64,000 bases of DNA from Theristus sp. LFF4_11 (lineage: Eukaryota > Nematoda > Chromadorea > Monhysterida > Xyalidae), in NCBI GenBank assembly GCA_030248135.1, contig JASANC010001303.1:1-64000 (forward strand), read 5' to 3'. Of this stretch, positions 21,271 to 33,400 are shown in pieces. The notes beneath the pieces were generated by a model. The model was not told where the DNA came from. It saw only the letters and a list, made by a program, of their open reading frames with translations, and made no database searches. The translations under genes were made by a program, and so were the position numbers. Every line of letters begins with the position of its first letter. The first letter of the stretch is position 1.

Positions 21271-24200
21271 CTTGATACACAGTCACAACACTAATGCCGC
21301 CCCAGACTCCCAACGTTCCGCCAATGTTGCTAATCAATTGCTCGATTGTGATTCTTAATGTTCGGTCAACGCGTTTTATTGTCGACCTTTCCATGGTGAT
21401 TTTAACGCGCGACATTTGCTTCAGTTCACTTTCAGAGTAGTTGTAGCCTGTAATAAGTTTTGCTAGTTTTAGAATGGAAATGTGCGAATGTTTTACCCAG
21501 ACCATAAGATCTGTCTGTGGTAAAACACATTCGGCAGTTCTGCCTGGTGTCCGTCGCACTGACAAGCCAGGGGCACCGCGGTATGCGTCTACCTGGCGAA
21601 ACCGCAAACAGCGAACTTCGTGTATCAAAATGGCCACCAAAAAGGTATGGTCGCCAAAAGGGTCACCACTGATATCACCAAGACGGAAACTTTTTTGCGT
21701 GTGTGCATCAATAAGTGCACGAACCTGTGCGCGAACTATGCATCTGGATGTGCGTAATTTTTAGGATAAGGTAAATGAGGCACGTTGAGACAAGTCTAAA
21801 AACTTCAAACGATCCAAACAATCGTACCAAGTCCATCAGCATCTCGAACGAGCTGTGCAATTTGACTTGGCGCCGGAAACGAGGTCTGCGAGAGTCGCGT
21901 GTCGATGTGACGATAGACGCACGCGGGCTTGCATTGCGAAACGCATCGGTTGGCAGTTTCCATTGATGACATCATGTTTCTGTTCATTTGATAAAAAAAT
22001 GTACAGTCATTTTGATTCGCTCTGGTTTTTTTTTGCTTTCATGCTCTTAGTTTTTGCATAAACGGTAAACGGGTTTCAGTGAGAATGTATTGCCAGCCAA
22101 ATATTAGCTTCGTTTCTCCGTGCACCTGTTAGCCGCTTAGCTGCTAAACACATACATAGTGGTGCCTTTTAGGCAACATTCACAACACTTTTGGTGTTTC
22201 CAGTACGCACAGTCAAGCTCTAAATTATAGGCAATCAGCTGATTGGTTGGTGGTCACGTGACGCATGTTTTCTGTGCAGGAATTGCTGTGAGGGCGGAGT
22301 TTGGTTTGCACAGAAAGCACGCATCACGTGACCGTCAACCAACCAGCTGATTCCCTATAATTTCGAGTTCCAACAAACTCGTCCATTGTAGCGTTTGTCT
22401 CCAATTGGCAGGTCGACCACTGCAAGGGTGTACAAATGGCAACATGCGGTTGGACAGCGTTCAGGGGAACGCACTGACACGCGGTGTACCACTGCTGGTA
22501 CTGACAGTCGAGCACGCACAGGCTGCGTTCATAATCACCTGCAACAACACAAACATCGGTTAGTCGATGATGATCGTGGTCTTTTGAAATTGATTGGTTG
22601 CATAACTGGCTTGCAGCCAATCAGCAATGCGCTGCGGCTGCATGCCTAAAGGCCCATTCATGCAGTCGCGCGCGCTGGAGCGCAGGCGTCACTTTATAGC
22701 ACGTGAAGCTGCGACATTTTTGCTCTATGAATGCGTAGCGAACGTGACGCCCAGCGCTATGAATAGCGCTTAAAACTGCAGACTTAGAAAGGAGTTAGTA
22801 CTGATACTGAATTGGTAAATTCGCGCAAATTCGACGTCAAAGTCATGCTTTGAGAAAAATAAAAAATGTATTCCAATTTCAAATCCATTGCAATATTTAT
22901 TCCATGCCAAAGCCCATTTCACAACTCATCGGATCCACTCCAAAATCGCTCCTAAAATTTTTAAAAATTCCTGGAAATTCATAAACGTTTTTTTCTGCGT
23001 TTTTTTTATTTTTGCGCAAATAGGCGTTAATGAATTTCAGAATGGATTTTTTGGCTTTTTTTAGCGTTGTGCTGAAAATGAAAAAAATTCTGAGTGGTAC
23101 TGATAAATTGCGAATACTGCAGCGGCATCACCTGAGAGCACCGTCAGTTTGCCGGTGGTGACGCACGGCAACGGCGGAATGTACATCGGGTTGAAATGCA
23201 ACGTTTGCGTTGGGATCTACAAAGAAAACATACCGTATTACCCCCATTAAACCCCCCCCCCCACCATTAATCCCCCCCACCAATAAACCCCCACCCCCCC
23301 GACCAGTTTCCGAATAATCCCCCCCCACAAATAATCCCCCATGGGGGTTAATTGGAAACCTGTTTGAAACACATACCCAGCGAATTCAGTGGCTGAATGC
23401 CGTGACGGCTGAAAACCGCAAACAGCGAACTTCATGTATTGGTGAAATTGTGCTACCAAAGACCCCAAAGGAATGAGTTAATGGTAATTTCATTACAAAA
23501 GGCTGTTACAAAAGGAAATCTCTGTGAAAAGTAGAATTTTCTGCGACTTTCTTGCCTGCCAGCTACAGAATGGCCGAATAAATATGGCAGCTTTCTTCAG
23601 GGTGCAGGGAGCGAAATTTGAATGAAAGAAAAAAGACGTTCAGAAACCCAACGGTGCGTCAAATTTGACATATTGATACTTCACGCTATTCTGTTCATTC
23701 TTTCTCTAATTCTCTCTTGCACACACGATTGGCATTCTTGAAAAAACACAACTCCTAGTCTGCGACTGGTCCCGCCTTGACGGAGAGAGAATACAAGGAG
23801 TGCCTCATTGTTTCGGCCATACTGTAGCTTCCAAACGACCGACATGCGTGTCGAAGACAGTGACACTGAGCTGCATCGTGTTCTCAGTGGACGGTCCAAT
23901 CGCAGCCGGCATCGCATTCAGAACGGCCAATTCGGGCGCGTATCCGGCGTGCAACAGGAAGCCGGTGCCGTGGATGTCGACGTCTTCGACCGTCGGGTAG
24001 TCGGCCAGGTCGCTGTTGAAGTACAGGTGCATTTCGCGGCTTCCGCCTGGAGATACAAGTACGGGTCTAACTCAAAGACATATCCAACTAGCTGATTGGT
24101 TGATGTATCCATTCTGTGCATGAATTGCTGTGGAGGCGGAGTTTGTTTTGCACAGAATATGTGCATCACGTTGTTACGACCAACCAACCAATCAGCTAGT

Positions 24201-26391
24201 TGGAACTTTGTATGGGGTCCATACCCGTGCGACAGTGTGCGGTACCGATGTGCGTAGCCCTCAATGCCGCTGTGCAGCTAGCAGAAAGTTTTGCGGTGGC
24301 ATTTTGGCGATACCGGTTTGAGGGCTGTGCACCATTTTGAGCACTGTGCACAATAGCAACGCAGCCGGTGCAATGAAGCAAAGCTCGCAAAGTTTGTTCT
24401 TGCGCGGGCTGCACATCGACTTTGAGGGCTGCGCACATAGGTACCCCACAGCGTCGCACGGCTATCAGAGTAATCAGAAACAAGCGAACGTTCTTCATTT
24501 TGACCAAACAAAACAATATATAGCGGCATGCTAACCTCCAGCAATGATCGTTTGCTTCGCCCACGCAACGTCGCTTCTGAACTCGGGCAGTCGAATCACG
24601 TGACAGAGGCCAAAGTCGGGCAGAGCCAATTGCTGATTCGTGTGACAACAATTGAACGATTGCATCCACATTGACCATCGGGAATAGCACGCCGGCAGCA
24701 TTTCCACGCAGTTCGGCGACAACAAGAACACCCAATCAGCGATCGTGTAGTTCAAGCGGTCGGTTTCATTTGCGAACTGAAAGAACACGTTTGTCGCGTT
24801 TTGTAGCGCAGGTGTACGGCTTTCGTCTGCTGTTCTGTAGGTGGAAAGTTCGAACCCCGCTGCGGACCAGACACACAATAGAGAAACTAAAGTGATCAAT
24901 AACATCTACACTCCCTCAAGAGCCGAGGGTAAATTGGGCTCGGGGCCCGTTTTCGCCGGAGTTTGGTAACTTGTGGTTTCGGGAACCGGTGCGCAAACAA
25001 ATTAAAAAAAACTATGGGTGCTTTGAAGAGAGACGTTTACGGAAGTGAACACAACATTACGGGCAAATAGTGTTGACTGCAAACTTGAGATAATTGAAAA
25101 AAAACAATAAATATTTTTGGCGTTGGAGGATTGGATGAATTTATAATCATGAGGATCTTTCTATTCGACGCGCCATCGAACACGAGTTCAAACGTTTTTT
25201 TCACCGCGGAATTATTGAAATTGACTATTGCACAGAAAACACCGGCTTTGTATCTTTTCCATTCAGTGAAAACTCTCATACCTGCTGAAAACTAGATCTC
25301 CTTTCGTAAAACTTTCTCATTTCCTCTGGTTCATCTGCTTGTATGTCGAATTTGGGAAAACTGATCATTTCAAACAGAAACGTCGCAGCCGCGTCCGGCA
25401 CGTTGTAGCGTTTAAGTTTCTTCTTCGAGAGACGATTCATATTGCAAACGGTCAAATTTGGCATTCGAACTTTGAATTGGTCGCCTGAAAACAGTTTTTT
25501 TATTATTTGTGTGCATCTTATTGTTGCTTCAGATCGTTTTTGGCTCTCTGGAAAAGCTGTACAGTTAAAGTGAAAAAATTCGAATCCTCATGTTTCGGTG
25601 CTCTCCCAAAAACTCCAACAATCTCATTTTACCGGAAGCCATCTGAATCGTCGCATCATGGCCGACAATTTCATACTGCGTCCGCGTACTCCACGCTGGT
25701 CCCGCCACGAAATCGGTCACATGACTAACGGACTGCACAGTAAACATGAACGCAGTGCAGATCAACACGAGCACCCAGGCCGCTTTTGACCAGGCGTACT
25801 TTGCCCGCGCCGCGTCACCGACGCCGTGCCAAGACGTGTGCAGCGTCCAGTAACGCCACATACCTGCACAACTGACTGCAATGATAATAAAAGATGGTCT
25901 GCACTACATACACACCTATATGCATAGAATTGACCAAATCACGTTACTGTTTGCTATATGATGGTCTACATGATTCGAACGGCATTTGCAACATCGGCAA
26001 CGCGTTTTAGTAAACCCCAGGGCCCAGACCAACGCGCCAATGAGCGTATTTTTAAATTGGAACCTTTTTAGGTTCACCCTGTACATATAAGATCTGATGG
26101 ATCGGAGCACCGCGGTCGTCCTCACTGCTCAACTGACAAAAAAAAATCTCAACAAACGCAGATACCTGAAGCAGTCTGAACTTCGACCAAATCGTCCGCT
26201 CGACTTTCTGCACGTGCGTCATTAATGGTGGAAAACCTCTTCTCCTCAACCGTCGATTGGTTGCCATTTTGAACACTGTTGTTGGTATGGAGACCATTCT
26301 CCGCCACCCAATGTTGCAAACTCCTTACTGATTTGTTGGTTTGGTCTTTAATCTGTTTTGTATCAATGCCAGTTTTAAACGCATGCTGCAT
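21271..26391 (-). CDS. DEG/ENaC-family sodium channel subunit (degenerin-like)
   Basis: Exons, 5' to 3': 26166-26391 (ATG at 26391), 25633-25863, 25282-25484, one ending at 24536 with an unsettled start near 24865, 23823-24046, 23132-23216, 22379-22538, 21828-21979 and 21271-21446. All joins agree in phase except that into the 24536 exon, where a further exon is probably missing between 24.9 and 25.28 kb. Family marks in order: HG gating motif (TSWHGVGD) before the first membrane segment (WVLVLICTAFMF), NLTVCNMNRL after it, extracellular Cys-rich regions (CHVIRLP, CVLDCQYQQWYTACQC, CVSQCKPAC), and the pore/second membrane segment LISNIGGTLGVWGGISVVTV with a G-x-S selectivity site. Such channels form trimeric, amiloride-sensitive sodium channels at the plasma membrane. 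The cytoplasmic tail is unclear: the frame runs through a CAAT array to a stop at 21059, or splices at CAA|GTTGGT. Confidence 0.88.
21510..21632 (+). repeat. Interspersed repeat family B, copy 2
   Basis: It matches 6893-7012 closely. It lies in the channel-gene intron between exons 21828-21979 and 21271-21446. Confidence 0.8.
22222..22363. mobile_element. Palindromic MITE-like element, copy 1
   Basis: Left end AAATTATAGGCAATCAGCTG; reverse complement of the right end AAATTATAGGGAATCAGCTG. The inverted repeats extend inward through TTGGTTG and a CACGTGAC block around a loop of about 45 bases (AATTGCTGTG.GGCGGAGTTTG). It is intronic and ends 15 bases before the donor of exon 22379-22538. Confidence 0.75.
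23243..23345. repeat. C-rich tract (G-runs on the transcribed sense of the channel gene)
   Basis: At least ten runs of 5-11 C separated by short A/T-rich spacers lie in the intron before exon 23132-23216. In the minus-strand pre-mRNA these are G-runs, so G-quadruplex formation is possible. Confidence 0.85.
23576..23680 (+). repeat. Interspersed repeat family C, copy 1
   Basis: It shares ATGGCAGCTTTCTTCAGGGT, GAGCG.GAAATTTGAATGA and AAAAAAGACGTT.AGAAAC.CAAC with 49913-50010. It is intronic in the channel gene. Confidence 0.75.
23722..23825 (+). repeat. Short interspersed repeat family A, copy 3
   Basis: It contains ACTCCTAGTCTGCGACTGG and CCGCCTTGACGG, then TGCCTCATTGTTTCGGCCAT. Its right end reaches the GT donor (23821-23822, plus-strand AC) of the channel exon 23823-24046. 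Confidence 0.75.
24084..24203. mobile_element. Palindromic MITE-like element, copy 2
   Basis: A perfect 19-bp terminal inverted repeat, CCAACTAGCTGATTGGTTG, encloses a core that shares AATTGCTGTGGAGGCGGAGT with copy 1 at 22222-22363, in the same orientation. It lies in the channel intron between the 24536 exon and exon 23823-24046. Confidence 0.85.
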
Positions 26392-27365
26392 ACTTCTGTC
26401 ATTGGCTTCAAAACATGCTATGATTTTATAGTTGCAGGTTTTACGTTTTTATAGTGCATCTCTTTCCAAAAAATAGAAGTTCAGTTTTGTTGATTCTAAT
26501 CCTAAAAACCGTTGTTCACGTTCTTATACTAGGATCTGTGTGTTATGGATTATCCAAGTGAGTTGCGCACAAACAAAATATTTGTTTTTGCTGAAGTGCT
26601 AAGTGCTAGAACACATACCCATTTGTGTTTGTTTTTACATGCAATTAAACGGCTCGCTTCAATTTAGATTATTCTGTTTTACGACAATTCGTGGAGAACT
26701 AAATGTAACTTGATCACTTTATTTAAAACATGTGACCATAACGCTGTTTTTTATTAAGCAGACACGTATCCACTCCGTCAAAGTCAGTGCAGTAGCAGCA
26801 ACTTGGTATAAAACTACTTCAAAATTGAGAGTAACTTTATTTATTCAGTTTGATCAGTTTCAATTCAACAACAACGCACACGCGGAAGAGATTGCATTTG
26901 TTCACAACAAAAGAAAACCATAATCACACGTGAATATAACAAATTAAAAAATCCTGCACCAATCAAAAATCAAGTTAGGAACAACAAACAAGAACAAGAA
27001 TGCTCAATAGAATCAGCTGAAGTTTATTTAAAAATGATAATGGTAAATGAGCACTTTTAAATTTTTATAACGAACTCTGAAAGGCTATAACGACAAACTT
27101 AAAAGAAGTGAATGTTAAGTACAGTTCAGTGCATTCAATAATATCAAAACTGGAACACATGCATTGTACGAAACAATTTTTCTCCTCAACAAGTTGCATA
27201 AATCCTAGTCGAATACCCGATCATATAAACAGTGTAGGCTTAAAAACACGAATATGCTTAAAAGGCATCATCACATGACATAATGCCACAAGAAGTGAAA
27301 CAACAATTTGTTCAGTTGGCAGAAAATGCATAAATCATGCTTTTAAAGAAAAATACAATGTTTAC
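26392..27365. other. Gap between the spectrin 3' end and the channel 5' end
   Basis: AT-rich, with no coding signal. It should hold the promoter of the channel gene and the 3' flank of the spectrin gene; both are on the minus strand. Confidence 0.5.
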
Positions 27366-27371
27366 TTTATT
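27366..27371 (-). promoter_or_regulatory. Candidate polyadenylation signal of the spectrin gene
   Basis: AATAAA on the minus strand, 52 bases after the spectrin stop codon (27423-27425). Confidence 0.6.
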
Positions 27372-27422
27372 ACCAACAGTTATACACTAGTATCAAAAAC
27401 ACTTTCAACAAACTCATTGGTA

Positions 27423-30400
27423 TCACGATTTTGTTGTTGCACCACTCTCACGAGAATCTCGTTTTTTGGATGACTTGAAGAAACTGCCTAATGAAATGCG
27501 TTCTGCAAACCGGAAAAACTTGCATTGACTCTATTCATGAAATGTATTTTTAATCTGAATTTAAAAGTCAAACTGGTACTAACTTCTTTTGTCCGTAGAT
27601 GTTTCGCCCCCGTCCGACGAGACCGAATCTAGGCCCCGCCCCTCTTTCCATGAAATCGGTGACGCAGTTTCACGTTGATCAACAGGAACAGTGCTTGCTA
27701 CTTTGTCCGGTCGTACCTGAAGTGTAATTTTTAGAAACGCATAAAGCATATAGCAAAAAATTGAACCAAACATGATTTCAAATGTTAAATGCTATATGTT
27801 TTTCCTCCTTACCGCTGTAACATCAAACGAATCCTTATGCGTGCCGTTTTCTCTTTCGCCGTTTTCTTGCACACCGTTGAGTTCTGCAAGAAACATACAT
27901 AATGTTTAAAACGTTGGTCATAAATATTTTGGACGCTTGTTAATACAATAGTGTGAAAATAGACAACTATGTGACTGTGTGCTAATTTGATTGATAAGAA
28001 ATGTAAATGCAGGTGCAACAAGTCGCTAGTTTTAACCAGAAAAAAAAACCGAAATGCAAATACCGGTGACGAATGCAAGAAAAAGAAAATAAATCAAGAA
28101 AGCGTGCCAGAAAGACAAAGAACCAAAATAAACAAATAGCTCACAACAACGACACTCACGAATAACAACATAAGCACAAAAAACGCCAAACAGTGCAACC
28201 GCAAAACGACCACCGTTTCTGCTCACCACCGCCCACAACCACCGTCTCCGTTACGACCCAGTTCCATGACAAGCCAATCCAAATCGTCGTGCACACGATT
28301 TTCACTCACTCCCACTTAGATGTCCGTTACTGAGAACACCATTTTGGCCAGCGTGTCCGTTCAAAATTGTTGCCGATGAGGTCGACGACGTTCGGCGGTG
28401 CTGTTTGGTTGTGACTGTCGTTGTAGTCACGTTGGTTACACCATTAAAAACAATAACTGCTTTTGACGCTTTGTGATTTTCGATGCAGTTGTCGTCACAG
28501 TCCTTCGAGGCTGTTGTATCCGAAAGTTCATTGTTGTTGTAGTTTTGCGCGTCTCGTTTTGGTCGTACCGGAGGCGAAGGCGTGCGCGAAGGCGGGCCAC
28601 AATGTGGGATTGGAGGAGGCAAGGGACTGTCGGCTGCGCGCGCTGTAATCAAACTTAGAACACAGTTGAAAGCAAGAAAACGGGTTTAAAAAACAAAAAC
28701 AAATGGGCAAAAACGGATGCAAAATTAAAAAAAGACAGAGCTCTACGTCTAGTGTTTTGACAAAGCCTTGGAAAAAATGGAAAACACTGCAGTGGAAAAA
28801 GCAACCTCTTACATGTACATCAGGACGTTAATGCATTAGCGACACAATTAAGACATTCAAGAGCATAATCAATGCCTGCAAGAAGCAACAAAAGCAACAG
28901 CTGAACAAAGTACATACGCAGCAATTAAAATCAAACTTATTGATAAAAAAACTGCAGCATTCAGTCTTCAAAACTGATTCACGCTGATTAAAACATTCAG
29001 TAAGATATCACTCACGGGTTTGTGAAGTTGACGGCGCATTAGTGGGATTGTCGGACGGGTGGTGTACCGCGGGGTTGTCGGCGGCATTGACAGCAACAGT
29101 GTGACGTCGCGGTGTTTCTGATTGCGGCACTGCCGGCGACGGCGATATCGGAGGTTGACTGCTCGGTGGTATTGGCTGCAACAACACGAATTAATTTGGT
29201 AACTTAATTCACGTAGCTGCAATATGTCTTCAAACAATTCTAATTTTTTTGTACTGAATGTTGCACCAGTTTTGATAACTGTTTATCCAAACCTTAGCCG
29301 CGCCACTGGCGTCAGTAAATTTTTGCAGCTGCATTGCAGGTGGGAGACCAGCGTGGAACGAAATTTTCGCTACCCAGTCACGCATGGCTGACTCGCTGGG
29401 CGCTGCGAACAAATATTCGGCACCGTCCTGAAGAACATTACTTTCTGTTTTATACCAGGTTCCTTAAAAATGGCATGCGTTGAATAGAGAAAGCTTTTTG
29501 AAACTTCATAATAAAAGTAAAAAAGAATCAAAACAAGTTTCTTACTTGTGTGCAAAGTTTGATGGTGTTTTTGCGCTTTAGATAGTCTGGGCATGGGTGG
29601 CATTGGGCACTCATGATGTAGACGGGGGGCGCGGCAGCCTGGTTTTCCATGAAAGCGTCTTCATCCTGAGCATATTAAATTAAAGCAGATGAAATGAGAC
29701 CAAACCAAATAAAAACAACTCAAAAAACTAAATCACAGAATAAATGAACTCAGGGTAGAAAGAATTATTTTGTGTTAAATACAGGTGGACAATATTTTGT
29801 TCTGGCAAACAAATGTTCCGTTTGTTCTAAAAAATCTTTACGAAATTTCAGTTTCATTCGTCCATATTCGTCCATATGGTTTTTTTTGCCAAATGAAAAT
29901 GTGTTCCGTACCACACTGCACATATTAGTTAGAATACAGTAATTGAGTTCATATTTGTGGGAAATTGTTATTGGCACTCCACGCCAACCTTGAAGAAGCA
30001 GAGAAGCTGTCCACAGAGAATTGTGTAATAGTTTTTCCAGGAGCGCATCGCTGACCGCTTTCCACCCGACTGCAGTTCTTGTTTTCTGTCGAGATAGCCG
30101 TGCGCGTCTATTTGTGCCAAATCATCCCATTGTCGCACCTTCAAATGTATTTTTGTAAAAAAAAACATTGTGCGGTTTGCCAAAGTAACAGAAATTTTAC
30201 ATAAAATCAACAATCACAGTCCTAATCAAAGCTACTGTTACCTTCTTAAGACTTTGAACGCGCCTTGTGGTAAACATGGGAGTTTTTCGCGGTGTTAACG
30301 CACCAATCATGGTGCTTTTCTGGTTCGGCGGAATCGGTGGTTTACCCGGAATTGTAGCTGCTGCCATTGGAGTACCGCGCGGTGCTGAAAAAGTAAAACA

Positions 30401-33400
30401 AAATTACGTTTTGGTTTGAATGTGCCGATACCATCATACCATTTGAAACTCATGATAAACTAATTAACTATACTAAAAAAATAAAAAAAGTGTTTGAAGC
30501 TGAAATTCCAATATTATAACATTTGTGCAACAAATTCAAACTGCAAACACACACACACACACACACACGTGATTTTAGTGCGAATTTCGTTAGAATATTT
30601 TCTTACTTAGAGGCACTCGGGTACACATTCCATTGGGATGATAATAATAAATTGTTGACACGTTGAACGCGATGTTTAGAGCAACCGGAGTTTTCAGTTG
30701 CTCAAAATTGGCGAGCTCTACAAAAGTCAAAATCGAGCACAAGAATAATATGCATTGTTATGTGCCGAGAATGTTCTTGTTTATTTTTATAAATGTATCA
30801 GACACACTGACGTATTTCTTTTATATATAACAACGATAAAGCGCGCTTTTAAGTAATAAATAACATTAACAGCTTGCTTTTTTAATGAACAAAATAGACG
30901 ATCGCACGTATTTTAATTAAAAATTTATGCGTGCATTTCAGAAGTAACCGTCTCAAGGTTTCTAACATATAATTAATTGCATGTTGGTATTAATCATGCT
31001 TTTTCAGACATATACGTGTTATTACAGTGGTGTTATTACGTGTTACTACATGCATGATAGTGTTATTACAGTGGTTTGACAAAAAGCGGTTTTTACATTG
31101 CAGCGCATCCGTACTTAATGGAGAAAGCTGTTAGTTTACAGTAGCTTGTGCAAATCGACAAACGTGCAAATGACATTGTACCTGACGATTTGTTTTCGGT
31201 ATCCACAGTTGAAGATCTTGGTGGGCGTATTGGAGGCAGACTTGTGCTACTTGAGGGTTGCGCATCGCTGCTGGAAACGCTGTTCGCTGTGGTTGCTTGT
31301 GCAACCGACAGCACTTTTGCAGTCTTTGGGGTCTCGTGTTGCCCTTGTGGCGATAGTTGTTGCTCAGTGGATGATTGATCGACACCCAACTGTAAATACT
31401 AGTATGTACAAATTAGTTTATCTCCTTTTCAGTTGAATCAAACAACGGATTTGTTTTAATATTATAAACAGTTCAGAAACACTATTTGTAAAAGAAAAGT
31501 TACTGCACAAAAAAGCAAGGGAAACGTTTTAGTTTTAAGCTTACCGCAGGCATGTTGCCCGGCTCCGACCCCTCGCGTTTCAACTGTCGGGGTATGTTCT
31601 CGCTGCTTGCTTGTTGATATCGCAATAAACTGATCTCTTGGGTCTTTCGACGCTCACGCTCTTGACGACGCTCTTGGAGAATTTTGTGTTTTTCCACGGT
31701 TTTGATTTGGTCCTAAAACACGTGTAAACGTTTTGAATGCTTTTTAGCTGATGAAACTTTTATTTGTTGGCATCTTATACAATTTGCGCGACTGACGGAG
31801 AAAATTGTGCACCACAATAGCTATGGATTGATGGTCTTCTTGTCAAACAGTGAATGACTAGCGTGTTCGTGCATGGGAATCCACAGTTACAACAAAACCA
31901 GCAGGTAATTAACCCAGAATTGCGTGCACGTAAGGAATGGAATCTAACCGCTAGCTGTTTGTTGATGGCAATTTAAAATTTGTAACTCACCACCATGCAC
32001 ATGGATTTCCAAATTAAAATTTAAAATTTCCACAGAATAGAAACTATATTTATTGTTATACTTGCCCTTGAAACGATAATTCAAAACAAAATTTTTACAG
32101 CTCACTTTCATTTTTACAAAACAACAAACAAAATATTTTTATTGGTACTTATGAAAATTATGACAAGAATAGTAGTTATAGTGGCAGGAAGGCAACTTTA
32201 AACTAAAAATGAGCAAATCATCATAGCAACCGATAGTTTTACAACTAGCGCTCATGCAATAGGCGCGATTCACTTGAAAAGCTTTGATTGAGAAAGACAC
32301 AACAGAATTTTGTTACAGATGGGCCGTGCGCGTGATAACTGTTAACACAATCTGAAAGTAATAGGAAAGCATGCGACTCGACCTGAAAAATGCTATATTG
32401 AAGCTAGCTAAAATGTTAAGTTTTAGACAGTTCAAGCCAACAACACATACACGCCTGTGCCGGAAACTTTACATGATTTACTTTTTACTGACAAATCTAA
32501 AGTAGCAAATAGCAAACCTTTTTCTTGTCCTTCTTCAGATCTTCAGCTTTTTTACGTTCTCGCTCTTTGTGTGACTGAGATGCAAACGCTTGTTCTAGTA
32601 ACGTCAATTTTCTAAGTGCTTCGAATTTTCCGTCTTGGGCATCCAGTGTTATTAGAAAGTCATCAAAGTCGCGAATCATTACATCCACAGTGTCCACGGA
32701 GTCAACCTGTTCAACGTGAATGGTACTGCATTAAATTGACAAATTGATTTTACAACGTATTGAGCAAAACGTTCTGAAATACACAAACCTGTTTCCAATT
32801 TGCATCAAGGTATTGTTCACGTTGAGCTAGCCATGCCTCCATCAGCGCTGCATCACGTTTCCAGATCTGAGCGTCTAGCATTTCCTCATAAAGTTGCTTG
32901 CGTTCACGACAAACGCGTTCAAGATTGTCATACTTCGATTGTAACGAATCGACCTGTAATTACAAAACGGTTGTGAATAGCTAAACACTTTTAACACTTA
33001 ATGTTGTTTATGCGAACCCTTTCAGCAATCTCAGCAGAAAGCAGATGCTGCTCTTTGATCATCAGTTGTCCTCTGCGCACAAACTCTTGTACATGCGGTT
33101 GACGTGCGCGCAACTCTGCCTCATACTCGCCCTGTCTTCTTATGAGCGACTCGCAGCCAGGCACGTCGCGCGCCAAAACTTCACCGGTCACTTTACTGTG
33201 CAGCGATGCTATCCACGCACATAGATCGCGGTACTCCTGAAATTTCACTGCTGCCAGTACACACTATACTTATTCTTTCTTCTAAAATCCTTCTGGAATT
33301 CTTTTACAATTACAATGGGACTTTTTTCCGCTAAAATGGTTAAGTAACACACTTGAAAGTACGCTTGCAACTGTTTGCCATGTTGCAGTTTCATGGTGCG

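Noticed and set aside
24196..24735. 179-codon minus-strand frame at 24196-24735
   Set aside because: It overlaps the channel exon ending at 24536 in another frame and has no channel or other motif.
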